Assembly (NCBI GenBank): GCA_035468985.1
Contig: DATISF010000043.1
Span: forward strand, 62,001-126,000
Direction: 5' to 3'
Source: DASVHS01 sp035468985
GTDB taxonomy: Bacteria; Acidobacteriota; Thermoanaerobaculia; Gp7-AA8
DNA: 64,000 bases
The position numbers and the translations under genes were made by a program. Positions 25,733 through 34,361 of this stretch are shown in pieces. The notes under the pieces are model-generated. The model was not told the DNA's origin. It saw nothing but the letters and a program-made list of their open reading frames with translations, and did no database searches. The first letter of the stretch is position 1, and each line of letters begins with the position of its first letter.

Positions 25733-26145
25733 TTCGGAAACTCGCTCTCACTCTTGCCATGGTATTCGTCGCCGGCTCGCTGTTTGGAAATACGACTTTG
25801 TTTTCGAAGTACGAGGACTTGCGCAAAGCTCTCGTCGATCAGTCGCTCGTGAACACACGCAGCGCGTCAGCCTCGCTGGCCACGGCGGCCAAGGCCGCCG
25901 GCCAGGCCGACATCGCGTCGCGGGCCATCGAGGTGAACAGAGCCGCCGATCTCGCCAGGGCGCGGGTGGCGTTCTCTGCGCTCTCGGAATCGATGATCAG
26001 GATGCGCAACGCGGCCAAAGGTGCGCGGCCGGCGGTCTATTACTGCTCGATGGAGAAGAAATCGTGGCTGCAGGCGAAAGGAACAGTCGGCAATCCCTAC
26101 GTCGACAAGTCGATGACCAGCTGCGGCGAATTGAACGCGGACTGA
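25729..26145 (+). CDS. Periplasmic DUF3347-like protein
   Basis: This is 138 residues with a signal peptide; the ATG at 25729 overlaps the cusA stop and follows AAGGAGA. The helical body (FSKYEDLRKALVDQS ... SASLATAAKAAGQ) and the C-terminal YCSMEKKSWLQAKGTVGNPY ... TSCGEL match the tail of the CusA protein just upstream, so both contain the same DUF3347-like domain. The conserved YC-x-M segment is seen in copper-related proteins. A periplasmic Cu(I) carrier that feeds the pump is a reasonable guess. Confidence 0.8.
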   Translation: MIRKLALTLAMVFVAGSLFGNTTLFSKYEDLRKALVDQSLVNTRSASASLATAAKAAGQADIASRAIEVNRAADLARARVAFSALSESMIRMRNAAKGARPAVYYCSMEKKSWLQAKGTVGNPYVDKSMTSCGELNAD

Positions 26146-26173
26146 GGCGTTGCCTTCCGCCCCGCTTGCGGCG

Positions 26174-26192
26174 TATACCCTACTGGGGTATA
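26174..26192 (+). promoter_or_regulatory. CsoR-type operator
   Basis: TATACCC-TACTG-GGGTATA is a perfect seven-base dyad with a central G/C tract, the form described for CsoR sites. It lies 10 bases before the csoR ATG and covers a possible -10 box (TATAGT, 26189-26194). Copper-free CsoR would block the promoter for csoR and copA. Confidence 0.75.
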
Positions 26193-26201
26193 GTACCGGC
26201 C

Positions 26202-26504
26202 ATGCGACCGCACCATGCCGCGCCCGGCACGCACGACCACGACAAATCGAGTCTCCTGGCCCGCCTCAAGCGCATCGAGGGCCAGGTCCGCGGAATTCAG
26301 CGCATGGTCGACGAGAACCGTTATTGCATGGACGTGCTGACGCAGATCTCCGCCATCCACGAGTCGCTCCGCAAAGTCAGCGAAGCGCTCCTCCGCGATC
26401 ACCTCGACCATTGCGTCACCCAGGCCATCGACAGCGGAGACAAGCGCGAACAGGAAAGGATCTATGACGAGCTCGCCGACCTCTTCAACAAGTACGCTCG
26501 ATGA
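26202..26504 (+). CDS. csoR: Copper-sensing repressor CsoR
   Basis: This is 100 residues. Cu(I) ligands Cys42, His67 and Cys71 have the spacing of CsoR (C-x24-H-x3-C), within KRIEGQVRGIQRMVDENRYC and LLRDHLDHC. This fits a copper-sensing rather than a nickel-sensing member of the family. The His-rich N-terminus (HHAAPGTHDHD) could add weak metal binding. The ATG at 26202 lies just after the operator dyad. The copA start lies inside the last 41 bases of this gene, so the two are transcribed together and CsoR controls its own operon. Confidence 0.94.
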   Translation: MRPHHAAPGTHDHDKSSLLARLKRIEGQVRGIQRMVDENRYCMDVLTQISAIHESLRKVSEALLRDHLDHCVTQAIDSGDKREQERIYDELADLFNKYAR

Positions 26505-28731
26505 AACGGAGGTCCTCGATCCCGTTTGCGGAATGACGATCTCTCCCGCCGACGCCGCAGGAACGTCCGAATACAAAGGCCAGACGTTCTACTTCTGCGC
26601 GACGGACTGCAAGCAGAAGTTCGATGCGGACCCGCAGAAATATCTCCAACCGAGGACCGAGGACCAGGGACCGAGGCCCGGAGTCGAGTGGACCTGCCCG
26701 ATGCATCCGGAGATCGTTCGCGACGCGCCGGGCAACTGCCCCATCTGCGGCATGGCCCTCGAGCCGCGCACGATCACGGCCGAAGAGCCGGAAAACCCCG
26801 AGTTGGTCGACATGACGCGGCGATTTTGGGTGAGCGCCGTGCTGACCGTGCTCGTCGTCATCGCCATGCTGCGCGCTCACAATCCGTGGATCGAGCTCGC
26901 CCTGGCGACCCCGGTGGTGCTTTGGGGTGGCTGGCCGTTCTTCATTCGCGCCATCGACTCCATCCGCTATCGCGCGCTGAACATGTTCACGCTGATCGGA
27001 CTCGGCGTGACCGTGGCATACGTCTACAGCCTGGCCGTCACGCTGTTTCCGAATGCGTTCCCGAGCGTGGGCGTCTATTTCGAAGCTGCCGCCGCCATCG
27101 TCACTCTCGTCCTGCTCGGCCAGGTGCTCGAGCTGCGCGCGCGCAGCAAAACGGGTGCGGCCATTCGTTCCCTCCTCGGACTCGCTCCGAAGACCGCGCG
27201 CCGCGTCGATGCCGACGGCAGCGAACAGGACGTGCCGCTCCATGACGTCCATGCCGGCGACATGCTGCGCGTCCGTCCCGGTGAGAAGGTTCCTGTCGAC
27301 GGCATCGTCATCAGCGGCACGAGCAGCATCGACGAGTCGATGGTCACCGGCGAGTCGATTCCGGTGGAGAAGAACGACGGCGATCGGGTGATCGGAGCGA
27401 CGGTCAACGCCACCGGCTCGTTTGTCATGCGTGCCGAACGCGTCGGCAGCGACACGCTCCTCTCGCAGATCGTGAAGATGGTGTCCGAGGCACAGCGAAG
27501 CCGTGCGCCCATCCAGAGACTGGCGGACAAGGTCTCGGCCTGGTTCGTTCCGCTCGTCATCGCCATCGCCGTGATCACGTTCGCGGTGTGGGCGATTGTC
27601 GGACCGCAGCCGCGGCTCGTGCACGCGCTCGTCAATGCCGTCGCCGTCCTGATCATCGCCTGCCCGTGCGCTCTCGGACTGGCCACGCCAATGTCGGTCA
27701 TGGTCGCCGCCGGCAAGGGCGCCGGCGCGGGCGTTCTCTTCCGCAACGCCGAAGCGATCGAGATTCTGCGCAAGGTTGACACGCTCGTCATCGACAAGAC
27801 CGGCACGCTGACCGTCGGAAAGCCTCGTCTGGCGTCGATCCTGGCCACCAACGGATTCCATGACGCCGACGTGCTCGCGCTGGCCGCGGGCCTGGAGCGC
27901 GGAAGCGAACATCCTCTCGCCGCGGCGATCGTTGACGGAGCGCTCTCGCGTTCGATCGATATCGAAAGCGCATCCGAGTTCAGCTCGGTGACCGGAAAGG
28001 GCGTGCACGGACGCGTTCGCGGCCGCGCCGTCGTCCTCGGCAACGTCGGATTGTTCAGCCAGCTCGGGATCGATCCCGGCACACTGGCCTCCCGCGCCGA
28101 GGAGCTTCGGCGCGACGGACAGACGGTGATGCTCATCGCCATCGACGGCAAACCGGCCGGACTGCTCGGCGTCGCCGATCCGGTCAAGGAGAACGCGGCC
28201 GATGCCATTCGCCAGCTGCACGACGAAGGGTTGCGCATCGTCATGATCACCGGCGACAGCGTCACCACCGCGCGAGCCGTGGCGAAACGCCTCGGCATCG
28301 ACGACGTTGCCGCGGAGGTGCTGCCGGATCAGAAGGCGGCCGCCGTGAAGAAGCTGCAGAGCGAGGGCCACATCGTGGCCATGGCGGGCGACGGCATCAA
28401 CGACGCGCCGGCGCTCGCACAGGCAAATGTCGGAATTGCCATGGGGACGGGTACCGACGTGGCCATGGAGAGCGCGGACGTGACGCTGATCCGCGGCGAT
28501 CTGCGCGGCATCGTTCGCGCGCGGCGTCTGAGCTACGCCACGATCCGCAACATCCGTCAGAATCTCTTCTTCGCGTTCCTCTACAACAGCCTCGGCGTTC
28601 CGGTGGCAGCGGGCGTGCTGTATCCGCTGTTCGGAATTCTGCTCAGTCCGATGATTGCCGCGGCGGCCATGAGTTTCAGCTCGGTGTCGGTGATCACGAA
28701 CGCGCTGCGGTTGCGGAGGGTGGACATTTGA
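26464..28731 (+). CDS. copA: Copper-exporting P-type ATPase with N-terminal YHS and metal-binding domains
   Basis: This is 755 residues. A YHS domain (about 18-60, DPVCGM ... FYFCATDCKQKF) is followed by a heavy-metal-binding motif (WTCPMHPEIVRDAPGNCPIC, about 76-95) instead of the usual HMA domain. The Cu(I) transport motif CPC is at 400-402, the phosphorylation motif DKTGT at 444, SEHPLA near 482 and GDGINDAPA near 642. It lies in the inner membrane and exports Cu(I) to the periplasm, where the CusCBA-like pump could remove it. AGGAAAGGA precedes the ATG. The stop overlaps the next start (TTGA). Confidence 0.96.
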   Translation: MTSSPTSSTSTLDETEVLDPVCGMTISPADAAGTSEYKGQTFYFCATDCKQKFDADPQKYLQPRTEDQGPRPGVEWTCPMHPEIVRDAPGNCPICGMALEPRTITAEEPENPELVDMTRRFWVSAVLTVLVVIAMLRAHNPWIELALATPVVLWGGWPFFIRAIDSIRYRALNMFTLIGLGVTVAYVYSLAVTLFPNAFPSVGVYFEAAAAIVTLVLLGQVLELRARSKTGAAIRSLLGLAPKTARRVDADGSEQDVPLHDVHAGDMLRVRPGEKVPVDGIVISGTSSIDESMVTGESIPVEKNDGDRVIGATVNATGSFVMRAERVGSDTLLSQIVKMVSEAQRSRAPIQRLADKVSAWFVPLVIAIAVITFAVWAIVGPQPRLVHALVNAVAVLIIACPCALGLATPMSVMVAAGKGAGAGVLFRNAEAIEILRKVDTLVIDKTGTLTVGKPRLASILATNGFHDADVLALAAGLERGSEHPLAAAIVDGALSRSIDIESASEFSSVTGKGVHGRVRGRAVVLGNVGLFSQLGIDPGTLASRAEELRRDGQTVMLIAIDGKPAGLLGVADPVKENAADAIRQLHDEGLRIVMITGDSVTTARAVAKRLGIDDVAAEVLPDQKAAAVKKLQSEGHIVAMAGDGINDAPALAQANVGIAMGTGTDVAMESADVTLIRGDLRGIVRARRLSYATIRNIRQNLFFAFLYNSLGVPVAAGVLYPLFGILLSPMIAAAAMSFSSVSVITNALRLRRVDI

Positions 28732-29930
28732 AACGGCTCCTGTTCATCGTCGTTCTGATTGCGGTACCGGCACTCGCACAGGAGCACATGCACCACGAGG
28801 GCACGATGCACGACGCCGTCGCCGGCTTCCTGATGCGGCAGGCCTCCGGCACGAGCATGAATCCGGCGGCGGCACCGGCGCACATGCACATGATCGAAGC
28901 CGGCGACTGGTTGGTGATGGTTCACGGCAGCGCGTTTCTGAATCAGGTCTGGCAGAGCGGCCCGCGCGGAGGCGACAAGCTCTTCTCCACGAACTGGGTC
29001 ATGGGAATGGCCGATCGCAAGCTCGCCGGCGGCCATCTGATGCTGCGTTCGATGCTGAGCCTCGAGCCTGCCACGATCACGGACCGGAGTTATCCCGAGC
29101 TGTTCCAGACCGGCGAGACCGCGTTCGGTCAGCCGCTTCGGGACGGGCAGCACCCGCACGACTTCTTCATGGAGCTCGCCGCGGAGTACGCGGTCCCGAT
29201 CGATGCGCAGACGATCGGCTACCTGTACCTCGCGCCGGTCGGCGATCCTTCCCTCGGCCCTGTCGCCTACCCTCATCGCGCGTCGGCGCTGGAGATCCCG
29301 CAGGCAACACTCGGCCATCACATCGAAGACTCGACGCACATCGCCATGAACGTGGTGACCGTCGGGATGAAGCAGACGATGTTCGGCGCCGCGCTGAGCG
29401 CGTTTCACGGCGCTGAGCCGGATGAGCATCGATGGGACATCGAGGGCGGCCGCATCGATTCGTGGGCGGTCCGCGTGACCGCCGATCCGACTCCGAACTG
29501 GACGGCGCAGATCTCGACCGGGCATCTGAAGAAGCCGGAGGCGCTGGAGCCGGGCGACATACAGCGGACAACGGCCTCGGTCGGCTACTCGACGCCAGCC
29601 TGGTCATCGAGCCTGATCTTCGGCCGGAACGACAAGCAGCATGGCCCGTCGACGAACGCCTGGACCGCCGAGACGCTGTACCAGCTGGCGCCGCTCGACT
29701 GGGTCACGGCCCGGCTGGAGGTCGTCGACAAAGACGAGCTGGCTGAGAGCGGCGTTCACCGGATCAAGGCACTGACGGCCGGCTACACGCGCGACGTCTG
29801 GTCGAACGCGATGCTCACCGCGGGCGCCGGCGTGAACCTGACGATCTACGATTTCCCCGCTCAGCTCGAAGGCACGTACGGCCGCAATCCGCGTGCACTG
29901 TATCTGTACGCGCGAGTTCGCAGTCACTGA
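28728..29930 (+). CDS. Copper-island outer-membrane-type protein with Met/His-rich N-terminus
   Basis: This is 400 residues, with a signal peptide (MKRLLFIVVLIAVPALA) and a Met/His-rich start (EHMHHEGTMHD ... PAHMHMIEAG). The remainder has alternating strands with aromatic ends and terminates in a short Tyr/Arg strand, like a small outer membrane barrel. The TTG at 28728 overlaps the copA stop and follows GGAGGGTGG. Similar proteins occur beside copper resistance genes in other bacteria, but their activity is not known to me. It may bind periplasmic copper or let it out. Confidence 0.75.
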   Translation: MKRLLFIVVLIAVPALAQEHMHHEGTMHDAVAGFLMRQASGTSMNPAAAPAHMHMIEAGDWLVMVHGSAFLNQVWQSGPRGGDKLFSTNWVMGMADRKLAGGHLMLRSMLSLEPATITDRSYPELFQTGETAFGQPLRDGQHPHDFFMELAAEYAVPIDAQTIGYLYLAPVGDPSLGPVAYPHRASALEIPQATLGHHIEDSTHIAMNVVTVGMKQTMFGAALSAFHGAEPDEHRWDIEGGRIDSWAVRVTADPTPNWTAQISTGHLKKPEALEPGDIQRTTASVGYSTPAWSSSLIFGRNDKQHGPSTNAWTAETLYQLAPLDWVTARLEVVDKDELAESGVHRIKALTAGYTRDVWSNAMLTAGAGVNLTIYDFPAQLEGTYGRNPRALYLYARVRSH

Positions 29931-30484
29931 TGCGCAGAATCATCATCCTCCTCGTCGCCATCGTCGCCACCATCGCCATCGGGGCGATCATCATCGTTGC
30001 GCGCGGTATCGGAGCGCGGAACGAGCCATCGGCAATCGAGACGACCGTGGCCCGCACGTTGCGCCATATCGCCATCCCCTCCTCGCTCCGCGATCGGAGG
30101 AATCCGGAGCCCGCGACGCCCGAAGTCATCGCCATGGGGCGCGCGCACTGGGCCGATCATTGCGCGATCTGTCACGCCAACGACGGCAGCGGAGACACCG
30201 AGATCGGCAGAAACCTCTACCCCCGCACTCCCGACATGCGGAAGGCCGATACTCAGAAGCTCAGCGATGGCGAGCTGTTCGCGATCATCCGCGACGGCGT
30301 CCGCCTCAGCGGCATGCCGGCCTGGTCCGGCAGGGCCAGAGACAACTGGATGCTCGTCCGATTCATCCGGCACCTTCCCGACCTCAAACCGGAAGAGATC
30401 CGGGAGATGGAAGGTTTGAATCCGAAGTCACCCGCGGAGCTCGAGCAGAAGCGGCGGGAAGACGAGTTCCTGAAAGGACACTGA
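29930..30484 (+). CDS. Membrane-anchored monohaem cytochrome c
   Basis: This is 184 residues with an N-terminal membrane anchor (about 4-25). One haem site CAICH and a distal Met in LSGMPAW define a class I cytochrome c domain (about 65-150). It would sit on the periplasmic face. The start overlaps the upstream stop by one base. In this setting it could take electrons from Cu(I) oxidation or a cuproenzyme, but there is no direct evidence. The tail is charged. Confidence 0.9.
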   Translation: MRRIIILLVAIVATIAIGAIIIVARGIGARNEPSAIETTVARTLRHIAIPSSLRDRRNPEPATPEVIAMGRAHWADHCAICHANDGSGDTEIGRNLYPRTPDMRKADTQKLSDGELFAIIRDGVRLSGMPAWSGRARDNWMLVRFIRHLPDLKPEEIREMEGLNPKSPAELEQKRREDEFLKGH

Positions 30485-30777
30485 TGAGCAAACTCGCAGC
30501 ATTCGCAGTCGTCGCACTCACCGCCGTCTCCGTTTTTGCCCACGCCGGGCACGTCCACAACTACCTCGGCACGGTGAAGGTGGTCGACGCTTCTCATCTC
30601 GAGATCGTTACGACCGACTCCAAGACCGTCGACGTGGCGATCAACGAATCGACGAAATTCCTTCGATACAACGGCGAGCCGGCCCGTAAAGCCGATCTCA
30701 AACCTGGCGTCCGTGTTTCACTCTATGTCAGCGAAGACGGCAAGACCGCAACGAAGATCTTGCTGCCACCGAGGTGA
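30484..30777 (+). CDS. Small periplasmic beta protein (DUF5666-like)
   Basis: This is 97 residues with a signal peptide (MSKLAAFAVVALTAVSVFA) and then HAGHVHNYLGTVKVVD, a His-rich opening and an OB-like run of strands. It resembles short DUF5666-type domains often found in metal-resistance clusters. One-base overlap with the cytochrome gene puts it in the same operon. The His motif could bind copper; this is an inference. Confidence 0.8.
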   Translation: MSKLAAFAVVALTAVSVFAHAGHVHNYLGTVKVVDASHLEIVTTDSKTVDVAINESTKFLRYNGEPARKADLKPGVRVSLYVSEDGKTATKILLPPR

Positions 30778-30780
30778 ACG

Positions 30781-30936
30781 ATGGCTGTTGATCCAGTCTG
30801 CAAGATGCAAGTCGACGAGAAGAACCCCCGAGGCGGCAAATCCACGTACCAGGGGAAGGACTACTACTTCTGCAACCCGGGCTGCAAAGCGAAGTTCGAC
30901 CAGAACCCGCAGCAGTACCTCGGGCAAAAGAAGTGA
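30781..30936 (+). CDS. Stand-alone YHS domain protein
   Basis: This is 51 residues: DPVCKMQVDEKNP ... YYFCNPGCKAKFDQNPQQYL, the complete YHS metal-binding domain (two Cys near the start and end). It has no signal peptide, so it is cytoplasmic and could hand metal to CopA, whose N-terminus carries the same domain. It starts three bases after the previous stop. Confidence 0.88.
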   Translation: MAVDPVCKMQVDEKNPRGGKSTYQGKDYYFCNPGCKAKFDQNPQQYLGQKK

Positions 30937-30940
30937 TTTC

Positions 30941-32497
30941 TTGCGCCGGCTGATCCCGCTGGTCGTTGCAGGCCTCCTGGCCACGCCCTGCTTCGGTCAT
31001 GGCGCGGTCGATCTCGGCGTTCGGGTTACGGCGCCCGAGTATGTCGCCGCCGGATCGACGGCTTCCGTCGACGTGGTCGTCGACGTGCTCGGCTTCGATC
31101 CGGCCGATGACGTCACGCTGAGAATCGAAGTCGCAGACGCGCACGTCGCGTCGGCCGATGCCGAGTGGGAGTGCACGACGGAAACGGGCGTGATCGTCTG
31201 TTCCGCGGAAGCATTGACCGGCGGGGCGCATCGCGTTCATGTCGATGCCCGAATCCCGCAGGCGTCCTCGACGCTGCATGTTCACGCAAGCGTGGCGGCG
31301 CTCGGAAATGCGGATCCCCGCAGTGGGAACGACAGCGCGACGCTGGAGAGCCGCGTATTCGATCCCGCGCGCTGTCTTCAGGCGGCGCCGCAGATCGTCG
31401 GCGACTTCGCCTGGACAACCGTTCCGGGAGCCGCGGGATATCAGGTGTACTACGGCGTCGACGGTGAGACTCTGCATCTCTTGAGAGAAACCTCCGCGAC
31501 GAGCATTCCGGTCAATGTCCCCGGCGGCAAGATCGCCTGGTTAGTCCGCGCCCGGTTCGACGGATGTCCTTCGGTGGACAGCCCGCGGGCGTCGTTCCGG
31601 TCGAACGCGACTCCGCTGACACTTGCGCTGATGCCGGTTGCCGCTCTCGGCTCGCCGCGGTCGGTCGCCGTGACCGACTGCCTCGTGGTCGTTGCCGATG
31701 CGGCGACCAGGAAGCTCTACACATTCGACTCCGCTCTGAACCCGCTCGTGCTCGGCGGCGATGTCGTGACCGATCCTCCCGCGTTCGATGGAGGGATCGC
31801 CGGAGCGCCCGGCGGCTTCCTGTTCGATGCTGACCGGACCACTCACACGATCCGGCTCGTCGAGCCAACGCCGGCGCCGGCGCTGTTCACGATCGGAGGT
31901 CAGCCGAAGAGCGCCGGGACCGCCGACGGACGCGGCCTGAACGCCCTGTTCGATGCGCCGGCAGCGATCGCGGTGAACGACACGGGAGTCCTTTTCATCA
32001 CAGACGCTGGGAGCCACTCCGTCCGCATGATGACGTGGAACGACGAGGCCGTCGATTTCGACGTTGCCACGCCGGCTGATGCGGCGCAATTCAACGACCC
32101 GGAAGGAATGGCGATCGATGCAGCGGGAAATCTGATCGTGGCCGACCGCGGCGATCACGTTCTGCGGACAGTCTCGCCCGCCGGACAGGTCTCCACGTTC
32201 GCCGGCACCGCCGGACGTGCCGGTCATCTCGACGGAGACGTGTCGAACGCGCTCTTCAACCGGCCGCTGGGTGTGGCGATCGACCCGTTCGGAAACATCT
32301 ACGTGACCGAAGAGGGAAATCACGACGTTCGGAAGATCGCGCCGAACGGGCGCGTCACGACTGTGGCGACGGGTCTGGGCCGGCCGGGACTTCTGACTGT
32401 CGCGCCCGACGGCACGGTGTGGATTCCCGACGCCACCGGAAGCCTGCTTCGTGGAACGCCGGTCAGCGGAAGCCGCCGGCGCGCCGTGCAGCGCTGA
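30941..32497 (+). CDS. Secreted NHL-repeat protein with one module shared with the first two genes
   Basis: This is 518 residues. The TTG at 30941 starts a signal peptide (LRRLIPLVVAGLLATPCFG). A CARDB-like domain (about 22-140) comes first. Next is one beta module (about 145-225; FAWTTVPGAAGYQVYYG ... IAWLVRARFDGCPS) that matches the repeated modules of the two large proteins at 2-6839. The rest is NHL-type propeller (FNDPEGMAIDAAGNLIVADRGDH, FNRPLGVAIDPFGNIYVTEEG). The sequence is interrupted only by the propeller loops. It ends the copper region and may be unrelated to it. Confidence 0.85.
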   Translation: MRRLIPLVVAGLLATPCFGHGAVDLGVRVTAPEYVAAGSTASVDVVVDVLGFDPADDVTLRIEVADAHVASADAEWECTTETGVIVCSAEALTGGAHRVHVDARIPQASSTLHVHASVAALGNADPRSGNDSATLESRVFDPARCLQAAPQIVGDFAWTTVPGAAGYQVYYGVDGETLHLLRETSATSIPVNVPGGKIAWLVRARFDGCPSVDSPRASFRSNATPLTLALMPVAALGSPRSVAVTDCLVVVADAATRKLYTFDSALNPLVLGGDVVTDPPAFDGGIAGAPGGFLFDADRTTHTIRLVEPTPAPALFTIGGQPKSAGTADGRGLNALFDAPAAIAVNDTGVLFITDAGSHSVRMMTWNDEAVDFDVATPADAAQFNDPEGMAIDAAGNLIVADRGDHVLRTVSPAGQVSTFAGTAGRAGHLDGDVSNALFNRPLGVAIDPFGNIYVTEEGNHDVRKIAPNGRVTTVATGLGRPGLLTVAPDGTVWIPDATGSLLRGTPVSGSRRRAVQR

Positions 32498-32524
32498 TCG
32501 TGTGGCACAGCCACACAGAGAGAC

Positions 32525-33574
32525 CTATCCCTTGTAGCCTTTCGCGAACTCCAGCGCGTGGTATGTGATGATCAGATCCGCGCCCGCGCGCTTGATCGAA
32601 GTGAGGATCTCGTTCATCACGCGCGGTCCGTCGATCCAGCCACGCTCGGCAGCGGCTTTCACCATCGAGTACTCGCCGCTGACGTTGTAGGCCGCGATCG
32701 GCAGCGGGAAGTTGTCGCGCGCGCCGCGGATGATGTCGAGATACGACAGCGCCGGCTTGACCATGACGATGTCCGCGCCTTCCTCGACGTCGAGCTCGAT
32801 TTCGTAAAGCGCCTCGCGCCCGTTGGCCGGATCCATCTGGTACGTGCGCCGGTCGCCGAATTGCGGGGCTGACTCGGCGGCCTCGCGAAATGGGCCGTAG
32901 AAGCCCGAGGCGAACTTCGCCGAGTAGGCCATGATGGCGACGTCGGTGAGGCCTTGATCGTCCAGCCCGCGGCGGATTGCGCCGATGCGGCCATCCATCA
33001 TGTCGGAGGGTGCCACGAAGTCGGCACCGGCCCGTGCAAACGAGAGCGCCTGTTTCACCAGCAGATCGAGCGTCTGGTCGTTGTCGACATCCTTCGTTCC
33101 CTTCTTGTCGACGATCACGCCGCAGTGGCCGTGGTCGGTGTATTCGCAGAGGCAGACGTCGGCCATGACTGCCATTCCGGGCACGGAGCGCTTGATGGCC
33201 TCGATCGCCGACTGGACCGGACCGGCGGGATCCCACGATGCGGAGCCGATTGCATCCTTGAACTCCGGAAGACCGAAGAGCAGGACCGAGCGGATGCCGT
33301 GGTCCCAGGCGCGCGCGGCCTCTTCGGCCGCTTCACGGACACGAAGCTGCCACACGCCGGGCATCGATCCGATCTCGACCTTCGGACGGCCATTCGGGAC
33401 GACGAACAGCGGGTAGATCAGATCTTCCGGCCGGACGATCGTTTCCCGCACCAGCGACCGGATCGCTTCGGTCCGGCGCAGGCGGCGGGGCCGGCGGGTC
33501 AGCGGATGTTGATCGGTGGCCAGGGCCACACGGCCCACCACGTCATTCTTCGGGTCCAACGTCTTCGTTGTCAT
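32525..33574 (-). CDS. hemB: Delta-aminolevulinic acid dehydratase (porphobilinogen synthase)
   Basis: This is 349 residues and condenses two aminolevulinate molecules into porphobilinogen for haem synthesis. The zinc-type Cys segment (ADVCLCEYTDHGHCG) and the two Schiff-base lysine regions (SAKFASGFYGPFREAA and VKPALSYLDI) are present. I chose the ATG at 33574 because the N-terminus there has normal length; another ATG 18 bases upstream is possible, and both lie inside the upstream zinc-ribbon gene. The genes overlap by about 32 bases and share a transcript. The haem product could serve the cytochrome c nearby. Confidence 0.96.
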   Translation of the reverse strand: MTTKTLDPKNDVVGRVALATDQHPLTRRPRRLRRTEAIRSLVRETIVRPEDLIYPLFVVPNGRPKVEIGSMPGVWQLRVREAAEEAARAWDHGIRSVLLFGLPEFKDAIGSASWDPAGPVQSAIEAIKRSVPGMAVMADVCLCEYTDHGHCGVIVDKKGTKDVDNDQTLDLLVKQALSFARAGADFVAPSDMMDGRIGAIRRGLDDQGLTDVAIMAYSAKFASGFYGPFREAAESAPQFGDRRTYQMDPANGREALYEIELDVEEGADIVMVKPALSYLDIIRGARDNFPLPIAAYNVSGEYSMVKAAAERGWIDGPRVMNEILTSIKRAGADLIITYHALEFAKGYKG

Positions 33575-33758
33575 CGTCGTCCATTTCTCCATGGAAGTAG
33601 TAGCCGCGGGCGCATTCGGGCGAGCAGAATCGCCGGCCCCCGTAGGCTCGGTGGGCGCAATCGACGCAGAAAAACCGCGAGCAGATGCCGCATTTCTCGA
33701 GGCGCACTTGCTCCTCGGTCACTCCACACCCGACGCAAACCTTTTCCGCAATGGCCAT
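33543..33758 (-). CDS. Small zinc-ribbon protein
   Basis: This is 71 residues with eight Cys in four pairs (VCVGCG, CGICSRFFCVDC, FCSPEC), enough for two zinc knuckles. The C-terminal tail is strongly acidic (EMDDDDNEDVGPEE). No signal peptide was seen, so it is probably cytoplasmic. It overlaps the hemB start. Its partner is unknown; zinc delivery to HemB or a protein-binding adaptor are only guesses. Confidence 0.7.
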   Translation of the reverse strand: MAIAEKVCVGCGVTEEQVRLEKCGICSRFFCVDCAHRAYGGRRFCSPECARGYYFHGEMDDDDNEDVGPEE

Positions 33759-33791
33759 CGTAGAAATATCTAACGTCTTGCTGCGTTTGAC

Positions 33792-33797
33792 TATAAT
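33792..33797 (+). promoter_or_regulatory. TATAAT box upstream of the tRNA gene
   Basis: TATAAT lies 18 bases before the mature tRNA 5' end, so transcription would start about 12 bases before it. No clear -35 box was found upstream. Confidence 0.5.
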
Positions 33798-33815
33798 CCC
33801 GCTCCCTTTGATCGT

Positions 33816-33892
33816 GGCGGTGTAGCTCAGATGGTTAGAGCGGGCGTCTCATAAGCGCTAGGTCACAGGTTCGACTCCTGTCACCGCCACCA
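33816..33892 (+). tRNA. tRNA with CAT anticodon (tRNA-Met or tRNA-Ile2)
   Basis: This is a 77-base cloverleaf with an encoded CCA. The acceptor arms are GGCGGTG / CACCGCC, the D arm is GCTC ... GAGC, the anticodon loop is CTCATAA and the T arm is ACAGG-TTCGACT-CCTGT. The anticodon is CAT. The D-loop length fits elongator Met, while the anticodon stem (GGCG ... CGCT) resembles tRNA-Ile2, whose C34 would be modified by TilS, encoded 1.8 kb away. Sequence alone does not settle which. Confidence 0.93.
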
Positions 33893-33952
33893 ATCTTCCT
33901 CGCATCCTGCACTTTTGCGCAAACATCGCGCGGTGACTATTGTCACCCGAAC

Positions 33953-34107
33953 CTAGTGGAAATTCTGAACAAGTCGTTCACGTCATCCCGAGCCGCGAAG
34001 ACGGCGAAGGATCTCGAAATGGCAGGCGTTTTCTCATCCTGAGATCCTTCGTCGCGCTTCGCCGACTCAGGATGACGTGATCAACGACTTGTGCAGAGCT
34101 TCCCTAG
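33953..34107. repeat. CTAG-bounded repeat element, family 1
   Basis: This is 155 bases with CTAG at both ends (33953, 34104). The ends are inverted repeats (CTAGTGGAAATTCTGAACAAG against CTAGGGAAGCTCTGCACAAG), and the centre is the CGTCATCC(C/T)GAG palindrome. The 60 bases between the tRNA and this element hold two small dyads (TTTGCGCAAA, 33914-33923; GGTGAC-TATT-GTCACC, 33932-33947) and no gene. Confidence 0.9.
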
Positions 34108-34212
34108 GGGACATCCCTGAACAGCGATGCGAAGTGCAACACCGTCATATGCGAGGGAAGATCGATGTGCTGCGCCGCAGCCACAGCAGTACCTGCCATG
34201 GCCACAGCAGTA

Positions 34213-34361
34213 CTTGTGGACCTCTGCGCAAGTCGTCGTTCACGTCATCCTGAGCCGCGAAGACGGCGAAGGATCTCGAAAATGGCAGGCGTTATCGCAT
34301 CCTGAGATCCTTCGTCGCGCTTCGCCGACTCAGGATGACGACTTGTGCAGAGGTGTCCTAG
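34213..34361. repeat. CTAG-bounded repeat element, family 1 (second copy)
   Basis: About 149 bases: GACCTCTGCGCAAGTCG at the left, CGACTTGTGCAGAGG at the right and the CGTCATCCTGAG palindrome inside. The left CTAG is degenerate (CTTG); the right one (34358-34361) is shared with the next element. The spacer at 34108-34212 has a 13-base direct repeat (GCCACAGCAGTAC at 34180 and 34201) and no gene. Confidence 0.85.
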
